Source: Tolypeutes matacus
Taxonomy: Eukaryota; Chordata; Mammalia; Cingulata; Chlamyphoridae
Direction of reading: 5' to 3'
Length of the DNA: 64,000 nt
Assembly: GCA_026826555.1 (NCBI GenBank)
Contig: JAKSZT010053764.1
Location: forward strand, 37,153,820 to 37,217,819
The translations under genes were made by a program, and so were the position numbers. This document shows positions 11,805-23,164 of this stretch, one piece after another. Every line of letters starts with the position of its first letter. Positions within the stretch are counted from its first letter, which is position 1. The notes below the pieces were generated by a model. It made no database searches, was not told where the DNA came from, and worked only from the letters and a program-made list of their open reading frames with translations.

Positions 11805-12400
11805 AAATGGGCAAAAGATTTTTAAGAGACACTTCAACAAAGAAAGTATATGAATGACAAATAAACAAACAAAAAATATGGTCAACACCATTAGTAATTA
11901 GGTAAATGAAAATTAAAATGACAATGCAATATCACTACACACCTATTTGAATGACTGAAATTAAAAAGCCTGACCACACCAAGTGGTGCCAAAGATGTGG
12001 AGGAACTGGAACTCTAAACACTGCTGTAGGGAATGTAAAATGGTACAACCTCTTTCGAAAAGAGTTTAGTAATTTGTTAAAAAGTGAAACATAATATGTG
12101 ATCCGGCTATTCCACTCTTGGATATTTTCCCAAGACGAAAGAAAGCATATGAACATGCAAACCCTTGTACGTGAATGGTCATACAGCTTTATTTGTCGTA
12201 GCTGAGAACTGGAAGCAAACTAGATGCCCATGACCAGGTGGATGGATAAATACTTTTGTGGAATATCCATACAATGGAATACTGCTCAGCAAAAGAAAGA
12301 AATAAACTATTGACACACATAGCCACATGGATGAATCTCAGCATTATCATACTGAGTGAAGGAAGCTGAACCAAAGATACCACACTATACAACTCCAGGG
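11805..12400 (+). mobile_element. Old LINE-1 ORF2 3' end, second part
   Basis: It resumes with aatgggcaaaagatttttaagagacacttcaac. The classic L1 terminal blocks follow: ccaagtggtgccaaagatgtggaggaactggaac, ggaatgtaaaatggtacaacc, and ggataaatacttttgtggaatatccatacaatgg. The last encodes the WI-KM-Y-IYTMEYYSA equivalent. It has several frame disruptions and is clearly dead. Confidence 0.7.
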
Positions 12401-13209
12401 TTGCTTCTGGGCTGACATTGTTACTGCTTACTCTGCAAATTTCTGACAGTCCAGATGCGACTGGAATTCAGAAATCTGGTCTGTCTAAATTGAAGAAGAT
12501 AGACATGCCAGAGAAAAATCCCTGCCTTCAAAAAAAAATTGAAAGGAGAAGCAAGTGGGTGAGTCATGACGAATCCTCCCAATATGCCTTGTGCAATCCA
12601 CAGTGTTACACCTTTATTTTACCTCTTCTAGCTGTTAGCTATGTAACATGCAAGGAAGCTGATGAAGCCTTAATGAGTGTCCTGTTGCTTTTTTCATTCA
12701 AAGAAATAGGGAAGTACTGAATTGAACAAAATTCCCATCTGCCTGTTTTGGCTGGTTTGGATTTCCAATGTCATAAAATGAAAAGATCTTGCATTTAGTG
12801 AAAGAGCCTGGGTGGGATGACTGTGAACAAAGTAAACACAAAACTGTACCACAATACCATGAAAGCTGGAAAATGTCCTTAATCTGTATGCTGTGTGTGT
12901 TTGTGTACAGGTTCAAATGATTTTAATTATGGGAATGCACAAATATTAACATCAAAGAAAACATTTTAAAATCTTAGAATATGTCTTGGGTACTGAAACA
13001 GAAACAGTAGAAAACCATTTGATTTATCCATTTCTTGGTTTTCTATAATCATTAATCACTATTTTTAAAAGGATCCATGAAATAAGGCTAGTTAAGAAAA
13101 GGGTCATCCATGATTTTAGCAAGGTTATAAATAAGACATATCAATTGCCTCTAAGATGACTGAAAAGCACGGTAGTGAATTGGATAAAAGAATGGGCTTC
13201 TTTAAGTCA

Positions 13210-13335
13210 AATTACGGGAGGCAGAATAATGGCTACGCAAAGATGTCCTAACGCCCTGAAACTGTGTATATGTTATGTTATATGGCAAGGGGAAATTAAG
13301 GTTGCTAATCAGCCCTTTCTACGAAATCCATTCCA
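13210..13335 (+). mobile_element. MLT1-type LTR fragment
   Basis: ggcagaataatggctacgcaaagatgtcctaacgccctgaaactgtg, followed by tgttatgttatatggcaag, follows the start of the MLT1A-like consensus. Only the first 120 bases or so can be followed. Confidence 0.55.
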
Positions 13336-14279
13336 TCTATATTGTGATATAGTTCCCTTAATATAATCAACTGTGTTAATTATGTCCCAAGACAACATAT
13401 GACACTACTCTTACATTTCACATATGAAAGTGGAAAACGCAATAGCAAACCTGTACTGAGTCTTTCTGCTTGACAAACTTTTGCAGCCGTGGAGAAAGTT
13501 ACATGATTTCTTATCAGATTATAAATTATCTCACCCTTGCTTCATCGGAGGTCCACTATCTCCATGGAGCAGCAAACATGTGCTCCTATAAAATTTTATT
13601 CTTAACAGAATGACCCTGCTGGCATTTTAAAAGATAAATGTGAATTGCAGGGAGAGAAAATATAGTCACTCAAGGTATTATGAACCAAAAATCATCTGCA
13701 TTTCATTCCTGCTATAAAGTGTAACAAACCCTCATTGCTCTGGACTCCACTAACCAGAATTTGGACCAAAGTTTCCCTGAGACAGATATTTGTATAACTT
13801 ACATAGGGGAGGAGAAATCTTTACTGTGCAAGTTAATAATGTGAACTAGATTGTCAAAACAATGCTTACTTATGAAAAAGTATCCCCCAAATATTCTTTA
13901 AAATATCTCATGCAAAAATGCAAGAACACCATGCTTATTTGAACATATAACTGGACACAATCTTAGAGCTTTAAATCGGAGAAGAATTGAAACTATTTTG
14001 GATGTAGACCCACTTTTCAGGCAAAGAAATGTTTTGTTTATGAATAAATATAGAAGAAGAATACATTATTTGCTTTTGAAAAGCAAATTCTAAATTTCAT
14101 ACTTCCTCCTGAAACTTTCCAACGCAATTTTATTATTCATTGCACCAAAGATGCTATTTTTCTGGAGAACAGGATGTCCCTAAACAAGTGGACTCTGAGA
14201 CTAGAATGCCCTGGAGTGCAGGACTAAACAGCCTAACTCCAACACTTCTGTAGCAGTTACTTGTATCCAGTACTCACTT

Positions 14280-14490
14280 AAGAGCTTTGCAAAGACTAAC
14301 TCATTTAAGTCTCAGGACAACTGGGAGATAAGTGCTGTAATTAACATCATTTGAAAGATGAGGAAATCAAGACATTGAGAAATTAAATGACCTGCTCAAG
14401 GTCATGCCTAGGAAAAGCAAAGCTGAGATTAGAGGCCAGGCCATCTGGCTATAGAGCCTGAGCCTCTTAACCGTTCTACTGCCTTGACTT
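14280..14490 (-). repeat. MIR SINE
   Basis: In reverse it shows the MIR blocks: atgaggaaatcaagacattgagaaattaaatgacctgctcaaggtca, and the agccaggccatctggctatagagcctgagcctcttaaccg part. This is a good-length MIR relic on the minus strand. Confidence 0.65.
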
Positions 14491-14994
14491 TCTGCTCTGG
14501 TATATCAGATCCTTCTATCCAGATGTCTTTGATTCACCATCGTTACACTCTGAATTTTGTCATTATTACAAAAGCACTAGATAATAATAATAAACAATAA
14601 TAGTAATAAGAAGGGGCAAAGTTATTTTTGTAAAAAGTGCAATATTTTATATTGTGTTTAATATTTTAAGTAAATTTTAAGAGATTATGAATTACTTAAT
14701 AGTTTAAGAAACTACTAAACACAGAGATAAAATTTCATTAGAAATACATTTCTTAATGGTACAAACGGGATCGTTCTTTCTTCTTTATCCTTGGACAAAT
14801 ATTACTTATTGTTAAAATGAAAAGTGTTCAATATCAGCCTGTTTTTCTTTTGATAGAATTAAGCACTGAGAAAACTTTCTGACAAATAGATGGAAATGGA
14901 AAGACTTTTGGTTATAGAAAAGCCACTCAACTCATGGACTCTTCATAAAATATGTCCCCAAAATTATGTAGTGAATTGTCATCAAATATACTTT

Positions 14995-16140
14995 TATAAC
15001 AGCTTTATTGAAATTTAATTCACATACTCTAAAATTCACTGAAGGCATATAATTCTGTAGTTTTTAGTCTATTCACAGTATTGCACAATCATTACTATAT
15101 AATGCCAGAAACATGTTAATCACCCAAAAAGAAATCCCATATCCAATATCAGTTACTCTTTATTCTCCCCTCCTCCCCCTGTTCTGCCCACAGTCCCTGT
15201 ATCCTTGGAAAGCACTAATTTGCTTAGGTCTCTATAGATTTACCTATTCTGAATATTTCATATAAATTCTATCACACAATATGTGGCCATTTGTGTCTGG
15301 TTTCTTTCACTTAGCATAGTGTTTTCAAGGTTTGTCCATGATGTAACATGTACCAATACTTCATTCCTTTTTATGGAATGGATGTACCACATTTTGTTTG
15401 TTCAGTTCATCAGTAGATGGACATTTAGGTTGTTTCCACTTTTGTGCTATTATGAAAAAAACTACTATGAAATATTTACTTATGAATTTTGTTTAAACGT
15501 CTGTTTTAAGTTTTCTAGGATTAGAATTGTGGGCTCATTTAGTAACCATATGTTTATTTTTTTTTTTGAGGAGCTACCAAACTGTTTTCCATAGCAGCCA
15601 CACAAGTTTACATTCTCACCAGCAATGTATGAGGCTCAATTTCTCCACATTCTTATTATCTTAGTTTGCTAGGCTGCTATTACCATTTGTTTATCTTTTT
15701 AGGAGATGTGCCTATTTCGCCATTTTTATTAGGTTATGTTTATATATTGAGTTGTAACTGTCCTATTATATATTACAAATACAAGACTCTTATCAATTAT
15801 ATTATTTGCAAATATTTTCTCCCATGTCTTTTCATTTTCTTGGTGGTATCCAATGAAGCACACAAAATTTTAATTTTGATCAAGTCCAATTTTTTTCTTT
15901 GTTGGTAGTGCTTTTGCTATCATAATCTAAGAAACCATTACCTAATCAAAGATTAAGAAGATATACACTCAAGTTTCTTGTAAGAATTTTATAGCTTTAG
16001 CTCTTATGTTTAGGTCATTGATTATTTTGAGATAATTTTTATATATTGTGTCAAGTCCAACTTCATACTTTTTCATGTGGATATTCAGTTGTTGAAAAGG
16101 CTATTCTTTCCCCCATTGAATTGTGTTGGCACCCTTGTCA
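14995..16140 (-). mobile_element. Old LINE-1 3' portion, left part
   Basis: In reverse orientation the L1 3' region is evident: agctttattgaaatttaattcacatac, tttggaaagcactaatttgc, ggccatttgtgtctggtttctttcacttagcatagtg, and the aaggtttgtccatgatgtaacatgtaccaatac block. The copy is AT-decayed. It is interrupted at 16141 by a SINE and then by a solo LTR. Confidence 0.75.
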
Positions 16141-16281
16141 AAAATGAATTGTCTAGGGAAGCAGATGTAACTTAAGTGGTTGAGCACCTGCTTCCCATGT
16201 ACGAGGTCCTGGATTCAATCCCCGATACTTCCTTAAATTAAAAAAAAAAAAAAAAAAAAGGAAAGAAAAGAAAATGAATTG
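16141..16281 (+). mobile_element. DAS-type SINE with 11-bp target duplication
   Basis: The SINE body (16152-16245) reads gggaagcagatgtaacttaagtggttgagcacctgcttcccatg and then a GGTCCTGGATTCAATCC B-box, with an A-rich tail to 16270. The 11-bp duplication aaaatgaattg is exact at 16141-16151 and 16271-16281. It sits in the minus-strand L1. Confidence 0.88.
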
Positions 16282-16286
16282 CCCAT

Positions 16287-16974
16287 TGTGGCTGTTTGAA
16301 ATTATTTCATGGATCCCAAAAAGAGAAAGATTATGTTTTTAAACTAGTCTATTCCTGTAGTTGTGATATCCTTTGATTGCATTAAAGTCTGTTGAGGGTC
16401 CTTTGATTAGATTACTTGATAACATAGATTTAGGGCTTTTGATTGGACTATGTCAGTGAGGCATGAGTCAGCTTGGGTCTCCGCCCTTTTACTGGAGCTA
16501 ATATAAATGGAGACACAGAGAGAGAGAGACAGATACAGGAAAAGGAAGCCACCATATTTGATCCTGTCATGTGAGAGAAAGGTTTCACCCACAACTAAGC
16601 TGCAAGGAGAGAGGCCCTTCAGAGGCTTAAAGAGCTGAGGCCCAGAGAAAAATGAGCTATATGTCTGATAGCTTACAGATGAACTCAGGAAGAAAGCAGA
16701 GCAGCTGAGATTAAGAGAAGAGGCCTGGTAAGAGACAAGCCTTATGCCAGTTTGCCTATAGCTTCAGAAAGACCAAGACCTCAGCAGAGACCGGCGGCCA
16801 TCTTACTACCCCATGTGGCAGCTGACTTTGGTGAGAAAGCCTCTCTTACGGTGACTTGAGTTAGATTTTTCACTGCCTTGGAACTGTAAGTATTTAGCTC
16901 AAATAAGTCCCTTTTAATAAAAGCCAACACATTTCTGATATTTTGTGTCAGCAGCTCTTTGGCAAACTAAAACA
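16287..16974 (+). mobile_element. Solo LTR, MaLR-like family B, perfect 5-bp duplication
   Basis: It starts TGTGGCTGTTTGAAATTATTTC and ends GGCAAACTAAAACA. The duplication cccat is perfect (16282-16286 and 16975-16979). TATAAA lies at 16502-16507 and AATAAA at 16916-16921, spacing consistent with an LTR of 688 bp. No internal retroviral region is attached. It lies five bases beyond the SINE target duplication, in the same L1. Confidence 0.87.
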
Positions 16975-17640
16975 CCCATGAATGTTTGGGTTTATTTCTG
17001 TCCTCATAATTCTATTCCATGGATCTATATGTCTATATTTATATGTGTGCTACACATTCTTGATTACTTGGGTTTTGAAATTGGGAACTTTAAGCACTCC
17101 AGATTTGCTCATCATTTTCAAATTGTTTTAGCTATTCTAGGTTCATTGTATTTCCATGTGAATTTTGGAATCAGCTTGTCAGTTTCTGCAAACACTTGGG
17201 ATTTTTATAGGGATTGCCTTGAATCTGTAGATCACTTAGAGGATATTGCATCTTAATATTAAGTCTTCCAATACATAAGCATGGGATGTCTTTCCATTTC
17301 TTTAGACCTTTTTAAATTTCTTTCAATGACATATTATTATTTTCAGTGAGCAAATCTTACACTTCCTTTGTTAAATTTATTCCTAAGTGTTTTATTCATT
17401 TGCTATTGTAATGGAATCGTTTTTTTAATTTGGATTGTTCACTGCTACCATACAGAAGTAGAGTTGATTTTTGTATATTGATCTTGTATCTGTAGCCTTG
17501 TTGAACTCATTTGTTAGCTATAATAGTTTATGTGTGTGTGCATCTAAGTGTGTGTGTACATTCCTGAGGATATTCTTTATACAAGGTCATATGATGTGCA
17601 GAGTTTTAGTTCTTCCTTTCCAAAATGTATGCCTTTTATT
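16975..17640 (-). mobile_element. Old LINE-1 ORF2, right part of the interrupted copy
   Basis: L1 sequence resumes after the LTR with atgaatgtttgggtttatttctg, then ttccatggatctatatgtctatatttatatg, ggaatcagcttgtcagtttctgcaaa, and ttgaatctgtagatca. These are antisense ORF2 blocks directly continuing the 16081-16140 segment. Confidence 0.72.
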
Positions 17641-17644
17641 TCTT

Positions 17645-18050
17645 TTACTTACTTACTGGTCCTTACTAGAAACTCTAGAATAATAGTTCTTTATAATTTC
17701 TATCTCTTTAATGGTATTCTCTATTGGGTTAGACATTGTTCTTATAATTTCCTTTAGTTTTTTAGATGTGGTTTCCTTTAGTGCTTTGAACATATTTAAC
17801 ATTGCTGATTTAAAGTCTTTGCCTACTAAGTCCAACTTCAGTGTTTCCTCTGGAACAATTTCAACTGACTGCTTTTTTCCTGGCTTGTGAACCATATATT
17901 TCTGTTACTCTGTGTGTCTTGTAATTTTTTGTTGAAAACTGGACATATTAAATAATACAATGTGGAAACTTGTTGCTGTTGCTATTTGTTGTTGTTTCTT
18001 TGTTTAAAGGCATTCTTGTATTAATTCTTTAAATTTTACATTCTTTGTTG
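17645..18050 (-). mobile_element. L1/HAL1-like ORF1 or 5' region relic
   Basis: On the minus strand a frame of 80 codons carries a Lys/Glu-rich coiled-coil-like stretch with ALKETTSKKLKEIIRTMSNP, as in L1 ORF1. The flank cttgtaattttttgttgaaaactggacatatt is a known L1M-associated block. Because ORF2 sequence abuts directly, part of the element is missing between them. Confidence 0.5.
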
Positions 18051-18169
18051 CATGTGGCCAGTGAAGCTTCTGTTCAGTTACTAACCATTGGACAAATATT
18101 TCCTTTTAAATGTCTGTGTGATGAGTTTAACCAACTGCACAACACTGCTTTCATTTCTGACACCAACTG

Positions 18170-18960
18170 CAAATTTGGAGATTCCCCAAACCACTTATTT
18201 ACTTTGCTAGCATGACTTAACAGAACTCACTGAAAGCTGTTAAATTCAATGCTACATTTTATTAGGAAGGAAAGGATTTAGATTAAAATCAGCTAAAGGA
18301 AGAAATACATAGGAAGACTCCAGGAAAAGTTCTAAACCCAGAGCCTTCATTGTTCTCTGTCCATGGACTCAGGACAGCATTACTTTCCCAGCATTGATGT
18401 GTGACAGAATGCATGGAGCATTGCCAACTAGGGAAGCTCATCCATGCCTCAATGCGCAAAGTTTTTACTGGGGCTCTATGACACAGGCCTGATTGATTGA
18501 TGGATGGATTTTCCATGTGGTTGATCTCAGTCTCCAGGTAGACTGAAATTACATGACCTAGGCCCTCACTCTATGTTCCACTGTTACAATCTGGCTTTGC
18601 CCAAGGTCCCCACCATAAATCACACTGTTATTATCTGATGTGGTTAGCCCCACCCTAAGACTATCCAGTGTGGCCAATCCCACTCTAAATCACATTGTTA
18701 GACTATCCAGTGTGACCCAAGGCAAACAAAGACACACCTATCAGGCATGAGATTCCAAGAGTTTAGAGATTTTCTTCCAGAAGCAGAGTGCAAAGGCCAG
18801 ATCATTCTTTGGGTAAGGTTCAATCCTTTACTACAAAGGCTAGAACCAATAGTTCTCCCATTCTTTGCCAAGGGGCTCTGTGTGCACATGACAGCATGCT
18901 TTCAATGTTCTTGCAGGCAGTTTATTACTCTACCTTAGCATTCAGTTCCTAATTGTGATA
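18170..18960 (-). mobile_element. Probable ERV-type LTR, family not named
   Basis: The layout resembles an inverted mammalian LTR: acattttattaggaaggaaaggattt (inverse AATAAA), an agcattgatgtgtgacagaatgcatgg block, gattgattgatggatgg, and gagattccaagagtttagagatttt near the right. I cannot assign a family. Two related blocks (ccaccctaagactatccagtgtggccaa and cactctaaatcacattgttagactatccagtgtg) form an internal tandem. Confidence 0.45.
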
Positions 18961-20156
18961 AGTATCAAGGTCAGCCAGTGGTAAGGGACTAGGGCCTTCT
19001 CTAATATTTCCTGGGTTTGAGCACAGTCCTGGACATTTGCATGGTCTTCTAGATTAGCAGGAGCATGTCAGAGCTTTTCAAAATCCCCTATGGACATCTC
19101 AATGCCTAGTTTCTTCTTTTAAGTTTTTTCTTCAGCTTCTTGTTTGTCCTAACTTGTGTCACCACCTGAGGCATATGGGAGGTTAAATAAATAATAGTAA
19201 TTGTTTTTGACAAACACCCTTAGGAATAGGGTTTTTTTGCACAGAGGGAGTTCTTGAATAAGGTCAAATAAAGACAAGTCTGAGAATGGAGCTTTATTCA
19301 GAGCTACTACACAGTGACAATTATCTGGGCATGTGGCTTTTGGGGGGCAAATGCTCCCCTTCATTGTTGCTTGGCTGTTTTTTTTTGTTTTTGTTTTTGT
19401 TTTTTCCAGAGCTCTCTTATCTACAATAAGGTTGTTGATTTTCAAGTCTTTGCAGAGCTGGGGAGGGGGAATGGGATTAGGGCAAATTAAAAAGCCATAA
19501 AACTCACTGATCTTATCAAGATTCAAGTATTTTTCTTGAATAAACTTTTCTTGGATATTTGCAAGACTGGTTAATTTCCAGAGTTTTGTAAAAGTTGATT
19601 TTCACAATTTTTGGCAGTATTCTCATTGCTTTTATGTTGCTGCAGATTTTTGAAGGCCTTTAGCATCCCAGAAATACTTCTCCATCAAATATAATTTTAA
19701 TGACCTATCACCTAATGATTCTATTAGCTACTCCTTCAATTGTATTGAAAGCAGACTTTAAAATGACCTGACCCACAAAAGGCCTTGTCACCCTGTTGTT
19801 AGTATCATTCACTTTTTCAGTTTCACAGAATTATACCTAAAAGGCTTTTCCAAATCCTATATGCTGAAATTTAAATTTTCACACATTGCTCTTTCAATTA
19901 GAGGAATCTTATTTAACCCAATGTAATCACCAAAGTTTGAGACAATCAAAATATTAGCAAAAAGATAAAATAGTTCCTTCATTCCTTAACATCATAAAGT
20001 AAATCTTTCCTATAAGATAGGCTCTTCATCGTTATTTAGATGGTTTTAAATTCTTCTAAGAAAGTAAAATTAGCTATATGCATTTGGGTTTCACACTTAA
20101 ATATTCTGCTCTGATAATCAAAGGATTCACTTCTAGGATTCATCCTCCCTTCCTAT
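18961..20156. other. Unassigned intergenic sequence
   Basis: No gene or confident repeat is seen. A short T-rich tract lies at 19377-19407. The longest open frame (about 125 codons, minus strand, 19149-19526) shows no motif. It may be the degraded interior of an ERV adjoining the LTR-like block at 18170-18960, but I see no diagnostic residues. Confidence 0.4.
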
Positions 20157-20164
20157 AACCCAGT

Positions 20165-21236
20165 CAGGGTCAGCCACATAATTTTCAGGGCTCAATGCAA
20201 AATAAAAATATGAAGACTTGTGTTCAAAACCAGGGTTAAAGGTACTTAAATTTAAAGATTTTTCCTTTAAAAATACTTTCTTATTTATAAAATGTAATAG
20301 AGGTAATAAGTATATGCAACAATACAATGTTACACATTGCAAAAAAATATTTTGGTGTCATAACTTTATATAACAGAATAAATAATTATATTTTATTAAT
20401 GTGGTATCTTGAGTAATAAAATTTTCTTCTGGCTTGATTTTCTGCAAATTCATTTATTAGGTCATCAAAATTTCTTTTTTCAGTGACTTCATTGTCATTT
20501 GATATAACTGAAAGCAATGTCAGTTGTTCTTAACAAATGTAAGATCACAAGTAATTTTTTATAACTTTTAATTTTGAGAAGGCTCTTTCTGTTGATGCAA
20601 CTTTCTGGCACTGTTAAGATTATTTAATAGACTGCAATAACATTGGGATGAATAATTGATCTATCCAAAGTTTCATATGGAAATAGTGTCCTTTTCTGTG
20701 GAATGCAAGGATGTTTAAATTTAGTTTCTATTTCCAAGCCTTTGGATATTTGCTTTGCAATGCTGCAGCAGTTTGCAAAACCAGAAATTCTAACCTTTCT
20801 GAAGAAACCTAACAACTCCTTGATGTGCATGTGTACACATGCAATGTGCATGTGTACATTTTTATTTTGTAATAATTTACTGACAAAGTTTATTGCCTGC
20901 AAGGTAGCAGTTCCTGTCCTGGTGTTCAGGACAAGGAGTTCACAATTGTGTGGATGCCACACGGACAGGGTCTGGGGACTGACAGGAAAACTGTCCTCCC
21001 ACCACGTGTTCCAAGGCTGGCCCCTTGTCCAACCCCCCTTCTTTCCCATCACCACTAATCTGGGCCCCACTCTCTTGAGCATGTTCCATTGTCCCAGCGG
21101 ACATCATTTACAAAACACAAATTCAAAGATACAATGGTCAAGAATTTCAAGATGGTGACAGCAAAATATTAAACTAAGCCTTCCAAAACAGGCAATGTGT
21201 AACTGTACAAGACACACATCCACAAAACCGGTCTTG
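20165..21236 (-). mobile_element. hAT element (Tip100/Zaphod-like), internally deleted, with perfect 8-bp duplication
   Basis: The ends are inverted repeats: CAGGGTCAGCCACAT at the left, and on the minus strand CAAGACCGGTTTTGTGG at the right. Both resemble the CAGGGCCGGCTTTA termini of mammalian Tip100-type hATs. The 8-bp duplication aacccagt is exact (20157-20164 and 21237-21244). At 1072 bp it is much shorter than an autonomous element (about 2.5-4 kb) but retains transposase sequence on the minus strand. Confidence 0.82.
20405..20880 (-). pseudogene. Fossil hAT transposase, C-terminal region with dimerisation domain
   Basis: hAT transposases cut and paste DNA and end in a conserved dimerisation domain. 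On the minus strand, about 20860-20660 encodes a segment containing RKVRISGFANCCSIAKQIS and LEIETKFK, like the mid region of Tip100/ZMYM-type hATs. 20548-20601 encodes VASTERAFSKLKVIKNYL, the hallmark of the dimerisation domain. It is followed by a stop, then by NFDDLINEFAENQARR further on. Between the two parts at least one frameshift and a stop occur, and more than 100 codons of the usual protein are missing. The DNA-binding and catalytic regions are absent. It cannot encode a working transposase. Its neighbours are the termini of its own element. Confidence 0.8.
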
Positions 21237-21240
21237 AACC

Positions 21241-21455
21241 CAGTGGTTCTCAACCAGGGGTGATGTTGCTCTCTAAGGAACACTTGGCAATGTCTGAAGG
21301 CATTTTTGGTTGTCACAACTTAAGGCGGTGCTACTGGCATCTAATAGGTAGGGGCCAGAGATGCTACTAAATGCCCTACAATGCACAGGACAGCTGCCCC
21401 CAACCAAGAATTATCTGGTCCAAAATGGCATTTGTGCTGAGGTTGAGAAACTCTT
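21241..21455 (+). mobile_element. MER20 (hAT-Charlie nonautonomous element)
   Basis: It starts CAGTGGTTCTCAACCAGGG and continues cacttggcaatgtctgaaggcatttttggttgtcacaact, gtgctactggcatctaatagg, gccctacaatgcacaggacagc and gaggttgagaaactc. The length of about 215 bp fits MER20 (about 219 bp). Its own target duplication is probably ctataacc (20153-20160) and ctctaatc (21456-21463), matching 6/8 across the later hAT insert. MER20 copies are known as placental regulatory elements, but activity of this copy is unknown. Confidence 0.82.
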
Positions 21456-21644
21456 CTCTAATCTCATTGTTCCTCACCCTTCATTAGGAGGAAGCTTTCA
21501 TAGCTTATTTTATATGTCAAGCATGCTCCAACCCTTCCAAACTTTCCTCCATCTGACTTCTGATTCATTGAGTGTTGATCTTCCCAGCAGTCAACACTTT
21601 TACATTATGTTGGAAAATATTGTTCCAGTGGGTCCTTTCAAATT

Positions 21645-21765
21645 AGAGGCACTGTGTTTGAGTGGAAAGAGTGCTTGGCTTGAGTATTGACTCAAGATTC
21701 TGGGACCTGCTCCCATTTCTGCCCTGGCCAGCTTTGTGACCCTGAAAAAATAATGTCACTTTTTT
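21645..21765 (+). repeat. MIR SINE fragment
   Basis: Motifs gagtggaaagagtgcttggcttgag, then tctgggacctgctcccatttctgccctggccagctttgtgaccctg, follow the MIR consensus start and core. Confidence 0.55.
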
Positions 21766-21959
21766 ATGCCACCAAGCCTAACCTGAAAAATACATCACCA
21801 AAACTTCTTCCAAAGTCTGAAATGATTCCATTTCTTTTTCTTCTGATAATCCTCACAGTTATTTTACCTCCTAAGCTACATCATGTTCAGAAAAATAATA
21901 ATTTATTGAGCATGTAGCACATGCTACACTCTTTGGTAAGTATTTATATACGTGATTAG

Positions 21960-22520
21960 TTTTACTCATTCAGCAAATATTTCTTGTTCACCTAGAGTTG
22001 GGAATTGAACCTTGTCCCTTGTGAAAGGTATGTTTGGGTCCCAACCCCTGATCCTGTGGGTGTGGATCCACTGTAAACAAGATCTCTTCAAGATGTTAGC
22101 TACTTCAGTTAAGGCGTTGCTCAGCTGAATCAGGTTGGGCTTTAATCTGGATTACTGGAGTCCTTTATAGACTGAGTGAAAGTCAGATGAAGAAAGAAGC
22201 CAGAAGCTGGAAGTCAATGGAATCCAGTAGAGAAAGGAGAAGACGCGCCATGTGCATTGTCTTATTATGGAAAAGCCAAGGACCAAGGATCACTGACTGC
22301 CAGCCCCAGAAAGTCAGAGTCTCTTGCTGACCCCTCGGTTTTGGACTTCTCCTAGCCTCAAAACCATCTGTTAATATATTCCCATGTTTAAGCCAACCCA
22401 TTGCATGATTTTGTTTTAGCAGCTGGGAAACTAAAACACCTGCTATGTGCCAAACACTGTTCAGGTGCTAGTGATATAGCAATGAACAAAACAAAGAAAA
22501 ATCCTGACCACATAGCCCTC
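21960..22520 (+). repeat. Ancient interspersed repeat split by an LTR
   Basis: The left part cattcagcaaatatttcttgttcacct and the right part gctatgtgccaaacactgttcaggtgctagtgatatagcaatgaacaaaac together form the familiar mammalian block caacaaatatttattgagcacctactatgtgccaggcactg. The LTR at 21996-22438 sits between them. I am not sure which named family this is. Confidence 0.5.
21996..22438 (+). mobile_element. Solo LTR, MaLR-like family A, degraded 5' end
   Basis: It matches the copies at 10545 and 58443: cctgtgggtgtggatccactgtaaac, tgaatcaggttgggctttaatctggattactggag, tcctttatagactg, cctcaaaaccatctgttaatatattcccat and gcagctgggaaactaaaaca at the end. The usual TG start is lost or mutated, and the flanking five bases match poorly. 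Confidence 0.7.
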
Positions 22521-22539
22521 ACATTCTAAAAAAGAGTCA

Positions 22540-22680
22540 TTTGTTCTTGACAATCAATCTTTTAGGTAGAAAACATTAATGCCCATGTGTAACTGAGGAA
22601 TATGAAGCTCAGTGACGTTAATAAACCAGCCTAAGCAGAAGACTCAGATTGAAGTGTGAAAGTGTCTGACTCGGCATCTT
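22540..22680 (-). repeat. MIR SINE fragment
   Basis: In reverse it carries the MIR blocks: taactgaggaatatgaagctcagtgacgttaataa and agaagactcagattgaagtg. It is short and divergent. Confidence 0.45.
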
Positions 22681-23164
22681 ACTAGAAAATTTCTTTGCCA
22701 CACAATGTCTAAGGTTGCCCAGCCATCATTTTGCATTCCCAAATACATTCTTCCTTGCTCTTTGGGAGTCAGTGATTGACCTGGCAACTTCATCCTGAGT
22801 AAAATACACAATATCCATGTCGGCCATCAAAAGCATGCTGGAAATGTCTGGAGTGGATATTGGGGAATCAAAGACTCTTTGCAGTGGTGACACCAGGTTT
22901 TAATTTTTCCACTTTGAAAATTTTGAGTTTTTGTGCTGTTGCAAAATTAGTAGCATCATGACATATTTCACAATATTATATAAAGGAATTCATGTTAGTC
23001 ATTCCTTCTCACCTGCCATATCTGTGTCAACTTTTTTCTTTGGGGAAGTCAGGGAAGTACATTCTTCCTAAATCCTATACTCAAGCCATCCAGGCCTCCA
23101 CACCACATTCTGCCCCTTTACAGCTCGGAACAATGTTGCAGAGCATAGAGAATAACAAAGCATG

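Larger units (their letters stand above)
12401..14994. other. Unassigned intergenic sequence with two small relics
   Basis: Apart from the MLT1-like piece at 13210-13335 and the MIR at 14280-14490, I recognise nothing here. It is AT-rich, with no open frame longer than about 100 codons and no domain. Confidence 0.45.
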
